From Bacillota bacterium (GTDB taxonomy: Bacteria > Bacillota > Clostridia > Acetivibrionales > DSM-1351), in NCBI GenBank assembly GCA_023412275.1, contig JAEYNY010000010.1, positions 1 to 21,349 of the forward strand: a DNA stretch of 21,349 nucleotides, given 5' to 3'. The position numbers and the translations under genes were made by a program. This document shows, in pieces, positions 7,443-13,963 of the stretch (its first letter is position 1; every line of letters starts with the position of its first letter). The notes below the pieces were generated by a model, which worked only from the letters and a program-made list of their open reading frames with translations, made no database searches and was not told where the DNA came from.

Positions 7443-7578
7443 AAAAAATACATCCTATTTAACAATAATAATATTTTTAATTTGAAGAAATATTGAGATA
7501 ATAAATGATAATCAACAAATTTTGGTTCTATTTGATGCAATGAAGATTTAATTTTTATATTTAATGATTTTTTGCGGA

Positions 7579-7607
7579 TTAATAAAATAATTAAATAGTG
7601 TTATAAT
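7579..7607 (+). promoter_or_regulatory. Probable promoter of the trkA pair
   Basis: TATAAT at 7602-7607 with a weak -35 (TTAATA, 7579-7584) 17 bp upstream. This is the only good -10 box in the 320-base gap between DUF421 (7385) and the first trkA (7707). The rest of the gap, about 7443-7578, is AT-rich and I see nothing else in it. Confidence 0.5.
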
Positions 7608-7630
7608 TGTTTGGTATTCTTTACTATGGG

Positions 7631-7669
7631 GCATTATGTATGGCATAGAAAATACCATACCTATAATGC
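7631..7669 (+). promoter_or_regulatory. Leader hairpin before the trkA pair
   Basis: GCATTAT-GTATGG (7631-7643) pairs with CCATAC-CT-ATAATGC (7655-7669). This makes 13 bp with a 2-base bulge and an 11-base loop, followed by CATTATTTTTAT. It lies in the roughly 95-base leader between the -10 box and the ATG. It could be an operator, a leaky attenuator or a stabilising stem. It does not match a riboswitch class that I know. Confidence 0.5.
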
Positions 7670-7706
7670 TCATTATTTTTATCTGGATTTTTAATAGGAG
7701 GAAATC

Positions 7707-8339
7707 ATGCAGGTAGTTATAATAGGATGTGGGAAGGTTGGAGCAAAGCTTGCTCAGGTTCTTTCTGAGGAAGGAAATGAGATTGTAATTGTTTCAAACG
7801 ATTCGAAAGCTTTCAAAAATCTTCCGCCTGACTTTGACGGAGTAACCTTGACAGGAGTACCTATTGATCAGGATGTTTTAAAAATGGCAGGCATAGAAAA
7901 TGCTGACGTACTGGTGGCAGTAACGGAAGATGATAATGTAAATATCATGGTTTGTCAGGTAGCAAAAGAAATATTTAAGGTATCCAAGGTTGTTGCCAGA
8001 ATTTATAATCCTGCACGTGAACATGTGTTTCATCAATTTGGTCTGGAAACTATTTGTCCAACCGATATTACTGTAAATGTAATGAGGGCCATGCTTGAGT
8101 CAAACACCGACGTTAGTACACATAATATTGGTAATACCTCTGTACTATTCAAACATATAAAATTATCAGAAGGTTATATAGGTAAAAGGATTGAGCAGGT
8201 AAAACTTAACCAAAGTATGATCTTTGGTATTATGCGGTCGGGAGAATTTATATTGGCTAATGCCGCAGGACGGTTAGTTAAAGGTGATATATTGGTTGTG
8301 GCAGATACTACCCATAAGAATCATAAGGAGATTAACTAA
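7707..8339 (+). CDS. trkA: TrkA/KtrA-type potassium channel regulator, RCK domain (first copy)
   Basis: A 210-residue cytosolic regulator of potassium uptake. A Rossmann RCK-N domain (about 1-130) starts with MQVVIIGCGKVG (GxGxxG at 7-12). It continues with LVAVTEDDNVNIMVCQVAK and VVARIYNPAREHVF, both standard for TrkA-N. A TrkA-C domain follows (about 137-210, with ILANAAGRLVKGDILVVA). The acidic residue that normally ends beta-2 and holds the nucleotide ribose is replaced: the strand reads EIVIVSND, with Ser30 at that place and Asp32 two residues on. Nucleotide preference may therefore differ from the second copy. Ribosome site AGGAGG sits before ATG 7707. The second copy begins at the base after its stop codon, so the two are co-translated and may form a hetero-octameric ring. 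Confidence 0.9.
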   Translation: MQVVIIGCGKVGAKLAQVLSEEGNEIVIVSNDSKAFKNLPPDFDGVTLTGVPIDQDVLKMAGIENADVLVAVTEDDNVNIMVCQVAKEIFKVSKVVARIYNPAREHVFHQFGLETICPTDITVNVMRAMLESNTDVSTHNIGNTSVLFKHIKLSEGYIGKRIEQVKLNQSMIFGIMRSGEFILANAAGRLVKGDILVVADTTHKNHKEIN

Positions 8340-8996
8340 ATGTATATAGTAATTGCCGGTGGAGGAAAAGTCGGATTTTATCTTATAAAAACCCTAATGC
8401 CGTACAAACATAAAATAGCGGTTATTGAAAAGCAGAAAGAACTTTGTGAAAAGATTGCAAACCAGCTGAATGTTTGTGTAGTAAACGGAGACGGAACAAA
8501 TATTGAGCATTTAACCGAATGTAATGTTGAGAGGGCGGACATATTTATTGCGGTTACAGGAAAGGATGAAGAAAACCTCATTGCCTGTCAGCTTGCAAAA
8601 AGAAATTTTGGTATTAAACGTACAATAGCAAGGGTAAATAACCCAAAGAACATAACTGTTTTTGAAAAGCTAGGAGTTGATATTGCCGTAAGTAGCACGT
8701 CAATAATTGCAGATTTGATAGAACAGGAAGTCGATTACACTGGAATGAAAACTCTTATGAAACTGAAAAATGGCAAAATTTCTCTAAGTGAAATACTGCT
8801 GTCTTCGACTTCCCCGGTAAAAAACAAAAAGCTAAAGGAAATAAATATTCCTAGGGAATGTGTATTAATTTCAGTTATAAGGGAAGAAAATGTAATAATA
8901 CCAAACGGTGATACCCTCTTAATGGAGGGAGACCATATATTGGCTGCCTCATCCATACAGGATCAGCAGGAATTAAAGGACTTTTTTCTGGGATAA
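8340..8996 (+). CDS. trkA: TrkA/KtrA-type potassium channel regulator, RCK domain (second copy)
   Basis: A 218-residue RCK protein. MYIVIAGGGKVG carries GxGxxG at 7-12, and the beta-2 strand ends in the expected acidic residue (IAVIEK, Glu30). This predicts normal NAD(H) or ATP/ADP binding. ADIFIAVTGKDEENLIACQLAK and RTIARVNNPKN complete the RCK-N domain, and a TrkA-C domain follows from about residue 138 with GDTLLMEGDHILAA near the end. ATG 8340 directly abuts the stop of the first copy, with AAGGAG about ten bases upstream inside that gene. The partner channel is most likely the TrkH/KtrB-type protein at 10621-12000, which lies on the other strand beyond tyrS. Together they would gate potassium or sodium-potassium uptake at the membrane. 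Confidence 0.9.
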   Translation: MYIVIAGGGKVGFYLIKTLMPYKHKIAVIEKQKELCEKIANQLNVCVVNGDGTNIEHLTECNVERADIFIAVTGKDEENLIACQLAKRNFGIKRTIARVNNPKNITVFEKLGVDIAVSSTSIIADLIEQEVDYTGMKTLMKLKNGKISLSEILLSSTSPVKNKKLKEINIPRECVLISVIREENVIIPNGDTLLMEGDHILAASSIQDQQELKDFFLG

Positions 8997-9005
8997 AAAT
9001 TTATA

Positions 9006-9035
9006 TTGCAAATTATTGATTCCATATGTTAGAAT
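9006..9035 (+). promoter_or_regulatory. Promoter of the tyrS T-box transcript
   Basis: TTGCAA (9006-9011) and TAGAAT (9030-9035) with an 18-bp spacer. The predicted start near 9042 lies just before Stem I of the T-box. Confidence 0.6.
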
Positions 9036-9054
9036 TGTAAAAACAATATCAAAA

Positions 9055-9285
9055 CAGCTATGATTAATTACAGTAACTATCTGCAACGTACTTTTAGAGA
9101 ACAGTCTGGTGGGTGAAAAGATTGGAGTACGCAGATTAGTGAATTACAGATTATGAGCTGCTATCGCCGGGTATGCCCGTTACAGCTCAATAAGACACTT
9201 TTGATAATTTCTACATCCAAAAGTGTGAATTAAGGTGGTACCACGAAGCTCTTCGTCCTTATACAGGATAAAGGGCTTTTATTTT
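9055..9285 (+). promoter_or_regulatory. T-box leader with tyrosine specifier, upstream of tyrS
   Basis: Stem I closes through CAGCT (9055-9059) with AGCTG (9156-9160). The specifier loop has AGTA on the 5' side (9072-9075) and GAA-T-TAC-A on the 3' side, placing a TAC tyrosine codon at 9145-9147. The Stem IIA/B element reads CCGGG...CCCGTTA (about 9167-9182). Stem III is ACACTTTTG (9196-9204) paired with CAAAAGTGT (9218-9226). The T-box AAGGTGGTACCACG is at 9232-9245. Uncharged tRNA-Tyr should stabilise the antiterminator and allow tyrS transcription. Confidence 0.92.
9255..9285 (+). terminator. Regulated T-box terminator before tyrS
   Basis: GTCCTTAT (9255-9262) pairs with ATAAAGGGC (9268-9276), with one bulge and one G-U pair, followed by a T-rich run. 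It competes with the antiterminator formed by the T-box sequence. Confidence 0.8.
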
Positions 9286-9329
9286 ATATATCGCGATATT
9301 TAAAAAAGAAAAATAAGGAGTGGATTAAG

Positions 9330-10556
9330 GTGAGCAGTGTTTTTGATGTGTTAAAGGAAAGAGGGTTTATTGCACAGATTACCCATGAGGAAGAAGTAAA
9401 AAAGCTTTTAAGTGAAGAAAAGGTCACTTTCTATATCGGCTTTGATCCAACAGCAGACAGTTTGCATATAGGACACTTTTTACAGTTGATGGTTATGGCT
9501 CATATGCAGCAGGCAGGCCATGTACCTATAGTTCTTATAGGTGGCGGTACAGCCATGGTTGGAGACCCTACGGGCAAAAATGATATGAGAAAAATGATGA
9601 CCAGGGAAATTGTTAAACACAATGCTGATAGTTTTAAAACTCAGATATCCAAGTTTATTGATTTCTCTGATAACAAGGCGATTATGGTTGACAATAGTGA
9701 TTGGCTTATGGAATTGAATTATGTCCAATTCCTCAGAGATGTGGGCGTACATTTTTCTGTAAACAGAATGCTTACTGCAGAATGTTTTAAATCAAGAATG
9801 GAAAAGGGCTTGACTTTCCTTGAATTTAACTACATGCTTATGCAAAGCTATGATTTTCTTGTTTTAAACAAGAAATACGGCTGTAAGATGGAGTTAGGTG
9901 GCGATGATCAGTGGTCTAATATTCTTGGAGGAATCAACCTTGTAAGAAAATCAGAGGGTAGGGATGTTTACGGAATGACCTTCACACTTTTAACTACTAG
10001 TGAAGGTAAGAAGATGGGCAAAACCGAGAACGGTGCGGTTTGGCTTGATCCTGAGAAAACTACTCCTTATGAGTTCTACCAGTACTGGAGAAATATAGCT
10101 GATAATGATGTTGAGAATTGTCTTGCACTGATGACATTCCTTCCAATGGATGAGGTAAGAAGACTTGGTTCATTGAAAGATGCCGGAATAAACGAGGCAA
10201 AAGCAGTTCTGGCTTATGAGGTTACAAAAATTGTACACGGCGAAGAAGAGGCAAAAAAAGCCAAAGAAGCTGCAGAAGCAATATTCGGAGGAAAAGGCCA
10301 ATCCGACAGTATACCGTTTGTTGAAGTGAAAGCAGCTGATATTGAGGCCGGTATAAAAATAATTGATTTGCTGATGACTGCCGGACTGACTCCTTCAAAG
10401 AGTGAGGCAAGGAGAGCTGTTCAGCAGGGTGGGGTACTTTTGAACGATGAAAAGATTACAGCTTTTGATTACACGGTTGGTACAAATGACCTTGTCAACG
10501 GTGAAATGATGCTTCAGAAGGGTAAGAAGAACTTCGTAAAGGTAAAGATTGTATAA
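9330..10556 (+). CDS. tyrS: Tyrosine--tRNA ligase
   Basis: A 408-residue class I aminoacyl-tRNA synthetase that activates tyrosine with ATP and loads tRNA-Tyr. The HIGH motif is at 46-49 and the KMSKS equivalent is KMGKT at 228-232. The tyrosine-binding region shows YIGFDPTADSLHIGH, MQSYDFL (171-177) and GGDDQWSN (190-197). The C-terminal S4-like RNA-binding domain starts near 345 (LTPSKSEARRAVQQGGVLLN). The length is normal. Translation begins at GTG 9330, with AGGAG at 9316-9320 nine bases upstream. Expression is controlled by the T-box leader with a TAC specifier, in keeping with the product. It is a single-gene unit ending at a strong bidirectional terminator. Confidence 0.97.
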   Translation: MSSVFDVLKERGFIAQITHEEEVKKLLSEEKVTFYIGFDPTADSLHIGHFLQLMVMAHMQQAGHVPIVLIGGGTAMVGDPTGKNDMRKMMTREIVKHNADSFKTQISKFIDFSDNKAIMVDNSDWLMELNYVQFLRDVGVHFSVNRMLTAECFKSRMEKGLTFLEFNYMLMQSYDFLVLNKKYGCKMELGGDDQWSNILGGINLVRKSEGRDVYGMTFTLLTTSEGKKMGKTENGAVWLDPEKTTPYEFYQYWRNIADNDVENCLALMTFLPMDEVRRLGSLKDAGINEAKAVLAYEVTKIVHGEEEAKKAKEAAEAIFGGKGQSDSIPFVEVKAADIEAGIKIIDLLMTAGLTPSKSEARRAVQQGGVLLNDEKITAFDYTVGTNDLVNGEMMLQKGKKNFVKVKIV

Positions 10557-10565
10557 TATAAATTA

Positions 10566-10622
10566 AAAAAATAACCGTTTGAATCAGTTCCAGATATAAA
10601 CTGATTCAAACGGTTATTTTTT
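10566..10622 (+). terminator. Bidirectional terminator shared by tyrS and trkH
   Basis: A perfect 24-bp inverted repeat: 10566-10589 and 10599-10622 are exact complements with a 9-base loop, A-rich on the left and T-rich on the right. It serves both convergent genes. The trkH stop codon (10623-10621) lies within its edge. Confidence 0.92.
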
Positions 10623-12000
10623 ATCCTACAAGAATCTTGGCTTCAGGATAAACAATGTCGGAAGTTCTTTTGGAGGACTTCAGGGTCAATGCTACAGCAA
10701 AGGATAAAGGACCGACCCTTCCCAAAAACATTGTAAGAATAATGAGAGCTTTGCTTGCAGTATTCAGTAAGGGCGTCGGTCCAAGAGTTAATCCGACTGT
10801 ACCAAAGGCTGAAGTTGTCTCATAGAGTATGTCTAATACATGGAAGTTGCTTTGAATTGTAACGATGACAGTGGTAATTATTACAACCAGAATAGCACTT
10901 AATCCGGTTATTGAAAGTGCCTTGTTTACTGTATACTGATGCAATTTTCGCTTGAAAAGAACTACATCCCCGGAGCCTTTTATTTGTGAAAAAACAGCAA
11001 TCATCACGGCACCAAATGTAGTAACCTTTATACCACCTCCAGTGGAGCCCGGGGCAGCACCTACAAACATAAGGAAAACTGTGAAGACTTTTGATATCTC
11101 TTTCATATCGGCAAGATTAATTGAATTAAAGCCTGCGGTTCTGGCGGCTGTGGATTGAAAAAAGGCTGCGTTAATTTTCTCCCAAAAGTTCAAAGGCCCC
11201 AGTGTTTTAGCATTGCCATATTCGTTTGCAAAGAAAAATAGAGTACCGGATATCAAAAGTAGAGAAGTTATAACAAGCACCAGTTTTGTATGAAAGAGGA
11301 GTGCTTTGTTTTTTCTGAACTCATATAAATCTCTCCAAACTGTAAATCCAAGTCCGCCAACAATTATCAGACCTGAAATAGTATATATTACTATAGGGTC
11401 GTTATTAAAAGGTGTAATACTGAGAAATTTGCCGTTAATGGCACCGCTTGTTATGTCAAAGCCGGCATTACAGAAAGCGGAAACAGAGTGAAAAACACTC
11501 ATGTAAAAGCCAAAGGCACCGAACTTTGGCACAAAACTGATAGACAATAATATTGCCCCAATTGTTTCAACCAAAAGTGTAGTAGTTACAATTTTTCTAA
11601 CAAGTCTCAGAACTTCATCGTACCTGAAAGCATTAATGGATTCCTGGGCAATAAGCATCCCCTTCAAGCCGACTTTTTTCTTTAATAACAGAGAAAAGAA
11701 GGTTGCCAGAGTAATAATTCCCAAAGCACCGACTTGAATCAATGTTAATATTATTATTTGACCAGCAGTGGACCAGTAAGTATAGGTATCGTAGACTACC
11801 AGACCTGTTATACATGAAGCCGAGGTAGAGGTAAATAGAGCATTAATAAAAGGTGTCCATTCTCCCGACCTGCTGGAAAATGGCATCGACAAAAGTATGG
11901 CCCCTGTAAGTATCAAAACTGCGAAGCTTAAAACCAAAAGCTTTGATGGAGCAATATTTAACAGATGATGTTCCTTATTTTTTAATTTTCCATTTTTCAT
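10621..12000 (-). CDS. trkH: TrkH/KtrB-family potassium uptake protein
   Basis: A 459-residue membrane channel subunit with the fourfold M1-P-M2 plan of the SKT family. The selectivity glycines are visible in each pore loop: CITGLVVYD (Gly66), FCNAGFDI (Gly180), RTAGFNSIN (Gly290) and FGTVGLTLG (Gly403). The intramembrane APGSTGGGIKVTT segment (316-328), which forms the gating loop of KtrB/TrkH, is present. The size is closer to KtrB-type than to the longer proteobacterial TrkH. It moves potassium, often with sodium, into the cell and is gated by RCK rings. The likely partners are the two TrkA proteins at 7707-8996, although tyrS lies between and this gene is on the opposite strand. The ribosome site before ATG 12000 is weak. 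Confidence 0.93.
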   Translation of the reverse strand: MKNGKLKNKEHHLLNIAPSKLLVLSFAVLILTGAILLSMPFSSRSGEWTPFINALFTSTSASCITGLVVYDTYTYWSTAGQIIILTLIQVGALGIITLATFFSLLLKKKVGLKGMLIAQESINAFRYDEVLRLVRKIVTTTLLVETIGAILLSISFVPKFGAFGFYMSVFHSVSAFCNAGFDITSGAINGKFLSITPFNNDPIVIYTISGLIIVGGLGFTVWRDLYEFRKNKALLFHTKLVLVITSLLLISGTLFFFANEYGNAKTLGPLNFWEKINAAFFQSTAARTAGFNSINLADMKEISKVFTVFLMFVGAAPGSTGGGIKVTTFGAVMIAVFSQIKGSGDVVLFKRKLHQYTVNKALSITGLSAILVVIITTVIVTIQSNFHVLDILYETTSAFGTVGLTLGPTPLLNTASKALIILTMFLGRVGPLSFAVALTLKSSKRTSDIVYPEAKILVG

Positions 12001-12163
12001 TTAGTTAGTACCCACTTTAATTATTTTTGTTTTATGTCTAATTACATAGACTACCATATATTAACCATTATTTCAAATATCATCTTTAGTCAGAGATCTC
12101 TTCATATACGATTATTATTAATTAAGAATATGATATTTATATTTGTATAAAATAACATTTGAG

Positions 12164-12184
12164 TTCGACTTATATTAAGTTGAA
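12164..12184 (+). promoter_or_regulatory. Small leader dyad before the coat genes
   Basis: TTCGACTT (12164-12171) pairs with AAGTTGAA (12177-12184), allowing one G-U pair, around ATATT. It lies 30 bases before the first coat gene. It may be an operator for a sporulation regulator or a 5' stem. I could not identify a convincing SigE or SigK promoter in 12001-12214. Confidence 0.35.
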
Positions 12185-12214
12185 TAATTCTACTAGTGAT
12201 AAGGGAGGATTGAC

Positions 12215-12412
12215 ATGCCACTTACAAGTAAAGAACTGATGCTGATTCAGGATAATATCAGCATGTGTGAAAACAACATAAAGTATTTACAAGGTTGTGC
12301 ACAATTGGCAAATGACAGTCAGGTAAAGAATCTTTGTAACCAATTGGCCAGTGAAGAGAAGAATGGATTACAGCTTTTGATGAAGCACATAAACACAGCA
12401 GGTCAACAATAG
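12215..12412 (+). CDS. Small helical protein, probable spore coat component
   Basis: A 65-residue soluble protein predicted as two helices: residues 5-31 and 34-60, rich in Asn, Gln and Leu with three cysteines. It resembles the first half of a CotF-type four-helix unit. It lies 12 bases before a recognisable Coat_F gene, with its own strong GGGAGGA ribosome site, so it probably acts with that protein in the spore coat. The assignment rests mainly on context and helical pattern; by sequence alone it would be hypothetical. No signal peptide or membrane segment is present. A sporulation mother-cell promoter would be expected upstream, and none was confidently seen. Confidence 0.65.
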   Translation: MPLTSKELMLIQDNISMCENNIKYLQGCAQLANDSQVKNLCNQLASEEKNGLQLLMKHINTAGQQ

Positions 12413-12424
12413 GAGGTGTAGAAT

Positions 12425-12694
12425 ATGGCAGAGTTAACTGATAAGGAAATAATGGCATCAATATTAAATGAAAGAAAGCTTGCTGCATCATCATTAACAA
12501 ATTTGATTCTGGAAAGTTCCAATCCAACTCTTAGAAACGACGCAAAGAGCATATTGACCAGAACTTTTGATGAACAGAAACATGTTTTTGATATGATGTC
12601 CCAAAAAGGTTGGTATTCTGTACAAAATGCAAACCAGCAAGAGATTTCACAAGCACAGCAAAAGGTTAAGGGTATAGAATCCCAGATGGGATAA
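12425..12694 (+). CDS. CotF-family spore coat protein
   Basis: An 89-residue protein matching the Coat_F (ferritin-like helical) family. It opens with LTDKEIMASILNERKLAASSLTNLILESSNPTLRND, a typical first helix pair. It continues with ILTRTFDEQKHVFDMMSQKGWYSVQNA, which carries the family signature of a helix ending in KGWY. Such proteins are deposited on the spore coat by the mother cell. Many clostridia encode them in pairs with a shorter partner, as here. The start is preceded by AGGAGG, and a strong terminator 7 bases after the stop closes the operon. Length is normal for the short form. Confidence 0.87.
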   Translation: MAELTDKEIMASILNERKLAASSLTNLILESSNPTLRNDAKSILTRTFDEQKHVFDMMSQKGWYSVQNANQQEISQAQQKVKGIESQMG

Positions 12695-12700
12695 AAGAAA

Positions 12701-12738
12701 AATACAAGGCAGGCAGCAGCCTGCCTTGTATTGTAATT
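12701..12738 (+). terminator. Terminator after the coat operon
   Basis: ATACAAGGCAGGC (12702-12714) pairs perfectly with GCCTGCCTTGTAT (12719-12731) around loop AGCA. One more A-T pair extends the stem, and a weak TTGTAATTTA tail follows. Confidence 0.88.
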
Positions 12739-12898
12739 TAAACATGAGTAACACTTTATTCACATAAGCATAAACTGATATTGCAGGGATAGAGGTTTAA
12801 ATATGTGTATTTTAATTTTTTATATAGGGCTATTATAAGCTTCATATATTTCGAGATAAAATTTATTATAATTAACTTTAAAATAGGAGTGAGAAAAA

Positions 12899-12979
12899 GT
12901 GACATTACAAATATCAATAGTGTCCCGGAATGACGGAGGTGTTTTTTATTATGAGCAAAATAATAGTCACGGGAGGTAA
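12899..12979 (+). other. Possible short leader reading frame before the murA fragment
   Basis: GTG at 12899 follows AGGAGTGAG (12885-12893) and opens a 26-codon frame that ends at TAA 12977-12979, overlapping the murA start at 12951. It could be a leader peptide, a gene remnant or chance. I see no similarity to known proteins. Confidence 0.25.
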
Positions 12980-13328
12980 AAAATTAAAAGGTGAAATAGA
13001 AATTGAGGGTGCAAAAAATGCTGTTTTACCAATATTAGCTGCTACAATTCTTAACCGTGGCGAGAATGTAATCAAGAATTGTCCCATGTTTAAGGATGTG
13101 GAAGTTATAATTGAAATTTTAAGAACTATCGGTTGCAAAGTAAAAGTAGAAGATAACGTTGTAACTGTGGATTCATCAACAATATCTTCTACAGAGGTTC
13201 CCGAACATCTTGCGGCAGAAATGAGATCATCACTAATATTAATGGGTCCTTTATTGGCCAGAGAAGGAAAAGTGACTATAAGCTACCCGGGTGAGTGTGT
13301 TACTTTGGATTCAAGTAATTTAAGTTGA
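12951..13328 (+). pseudogene. murA: murA fragment (UDP-GlcNAc 1-carboxyvinyltransferase), 3' truncated
   Basis: Starting at ATG 12951 with GGAGGT at 12935-12940, the first 115 or so residues are a clean MurA N-terminus: MSKIIVTGGKKLKGEIEIEGAKNAVLP, with Lys22 and Asn23 that bind substrate in the family. AAEMRSSLILMGPLLAR and the ISYPG strand follow. In full MurA the next residues form the GGC(x)IG(x)RP loop with the catalytic Cys near 115, and about 300 more residues follow. Here the sequence leaves the family after SYPGEC and stops at residue 125. Both-domain closure is therefore impossible and no activity is expected. MurA makes the first committed peptidoglycan precursor, so an intact copy must exist elsewhere. 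The tail runs into the opposite-strand receiver gene. The alternative ATG at 12930 adds seven residues without a ribosome site. Confidence 0.85.
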
Positions 13329-13714
13329 CTTATCATTTTTCTGAATTGTATAGCTTTTCTAACTTTATTTACTACCACCATTCTGTTAATCTTATTAATT
13401 GGCTTTGGAATAAAATCATAAATATCGTAATTCAACACTTTTTCAATTTGATCCATTTCTATGTTGGATGCAATTATTACCGGTATTTCCTTATAAGAAT
13501 TGGTTTTGCAGAATTCTTCAAGAAAACCAAACCCATCTAAAACCGGCATTACCAAATCAAGTATAATAACATCAACATTTCTACTTTTTACCATATCCAG
13601 AGCTTCTCGTCCATTAAGGACTGAAACTATATTAACACGTTCTTTGTAAAGATAATTTCTTAGTATTGCATTGTCCAGGATATTATCATCAGTTACAAGA
13701 ATAGTACTAATCAT
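13283..13714 (-). CDS. Orphan response-regulator receiver protein, possibly truncated
   Basis: A 143-residue protein consisting of one CheY-like receiver. The acidic pocket is Asp9-Asp10, the phosphoacceptor is Asp53 (VIILDLVMP), the switch Ser is Ser83 and the conserved Lys is Lys104 (FIPKPIN). All required residues are present. The last helix runs on (KVRKAIQFRKMISQLKLLE), as in linkers leading to an output domain, but the protein stops shortly after. Its final codons (about SKVTHSPG) lie antisense to the end of the murA fragment. It may be a true stand-alone receiver or the remnant of a larger regulator cut by the same event that cut murA. The start is clear: AAGGAG lies 8 bases before ATG 13714. 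No histidine kinase is nearby. Confidence 0.82.
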   Translation of the reverse strand: MISTILVTDDNILDNAILRNYLYKERVNIVSVLNGREALDMVKSRNVDVIILDLVMPVLDGFGFLEEFCKTNSYKEIPVIIASNIEMDQIEKVLNYDIYDFIPKPINKINRMVVVNKVRKAIQFRKMISQLKLLESKVTHSPG

Positions 13715-13756
13715 AGCAGACTCCTTCTTGTGTATTTGTATTTTGTTTCCAGTACA

Positions 13757-13774
13757 GTATTCGATATAGAATAC
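13757..13774. repeat. Inverted repeat in the receiver gene leader
   Basis: GTATTC (13757-13762) and GAATAC (13769-13774) flank GATATA. It lies just downstream of the predicted minus-strand transcription start (near 13783), a typical place for a repressor operator or a 5' stem. Confidence 0.45.
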
Positions 13775-13789
13775 AAAAAACCTCTAACC

Positions 13790-13817
13790 ATTATAATTAA
13801 AAATAAAAGATTGTAAA
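13790..13817 (-). promoter_or_regulatory. Promoter of the receiver gene
   Basis: On the minus strand, TTTACA (13817-13812) and TATAAT (13795-13790) with a 16-bp spacer. It is divergent from the promoter of the sigma factor operon. Confidence 0.6.
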
Positions 13818-13867
13818 TATTGTACAGAATGATGAATTTAAAGTTACATTTATGATGTACATTATTA

Positions 13868-13876
13868 TGGTATAAT
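13868..13876 (+). promoter_or_regulatory. Extended -10 promoter for the sigma factor operon
   Basis: TGGTATAAT (13868-13876) is an extended -10 element (TGnTATAAT). No good -35 lies at normal distance (TTACAT at 13844 is 21 bp away). Thus at least basal expression appears SigA-driven rather than purely autoregulated. An ECF-type promoter was not recognised. Confidence 0.5.
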
Positions 13877-13963
13877 TGTTTTGAAAATATGAAGGCTTGC
13901 AATATTATGGGCTATTGGGTACAATGGCATTTCAGATCTATAAAAAAAGTAAGGATCTAAAAT

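Noticed and set aside
7386..7706. Possible c-di-AMP (ydaO-type) riboswitch before the trkA genes
   Set aside because: The leader is only about 95 bases and lacks the conserved segments of that class; only a simple hairpin is visible.
9055..9188. CAGCT at 9055 and again at 9183 as alternative partners for AGCTG at 9156 (a possible extra switch)
   Set aside because: Stem I and Stem II bases in T-box leaders often share or abut sequence; without folding energies there is no reason to propose a second switch.
12001..12214. Sporulation (SigE/SigK/SigG) promoter upstream of the coat genes
   Set aside because: CATATATT near 12053 looks like a SigE -10 but has no matching -35 at proper distance and is far from the gene; other candidates are equally weak.
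13325..13540. Plus-strand frame downstream of the murA stop, as a possible continuation of murA by frameshift
   Set aside because: Its translation has no MurA features and is antisense to the receiver gene, so the murA end is lost rather than frameshifted.
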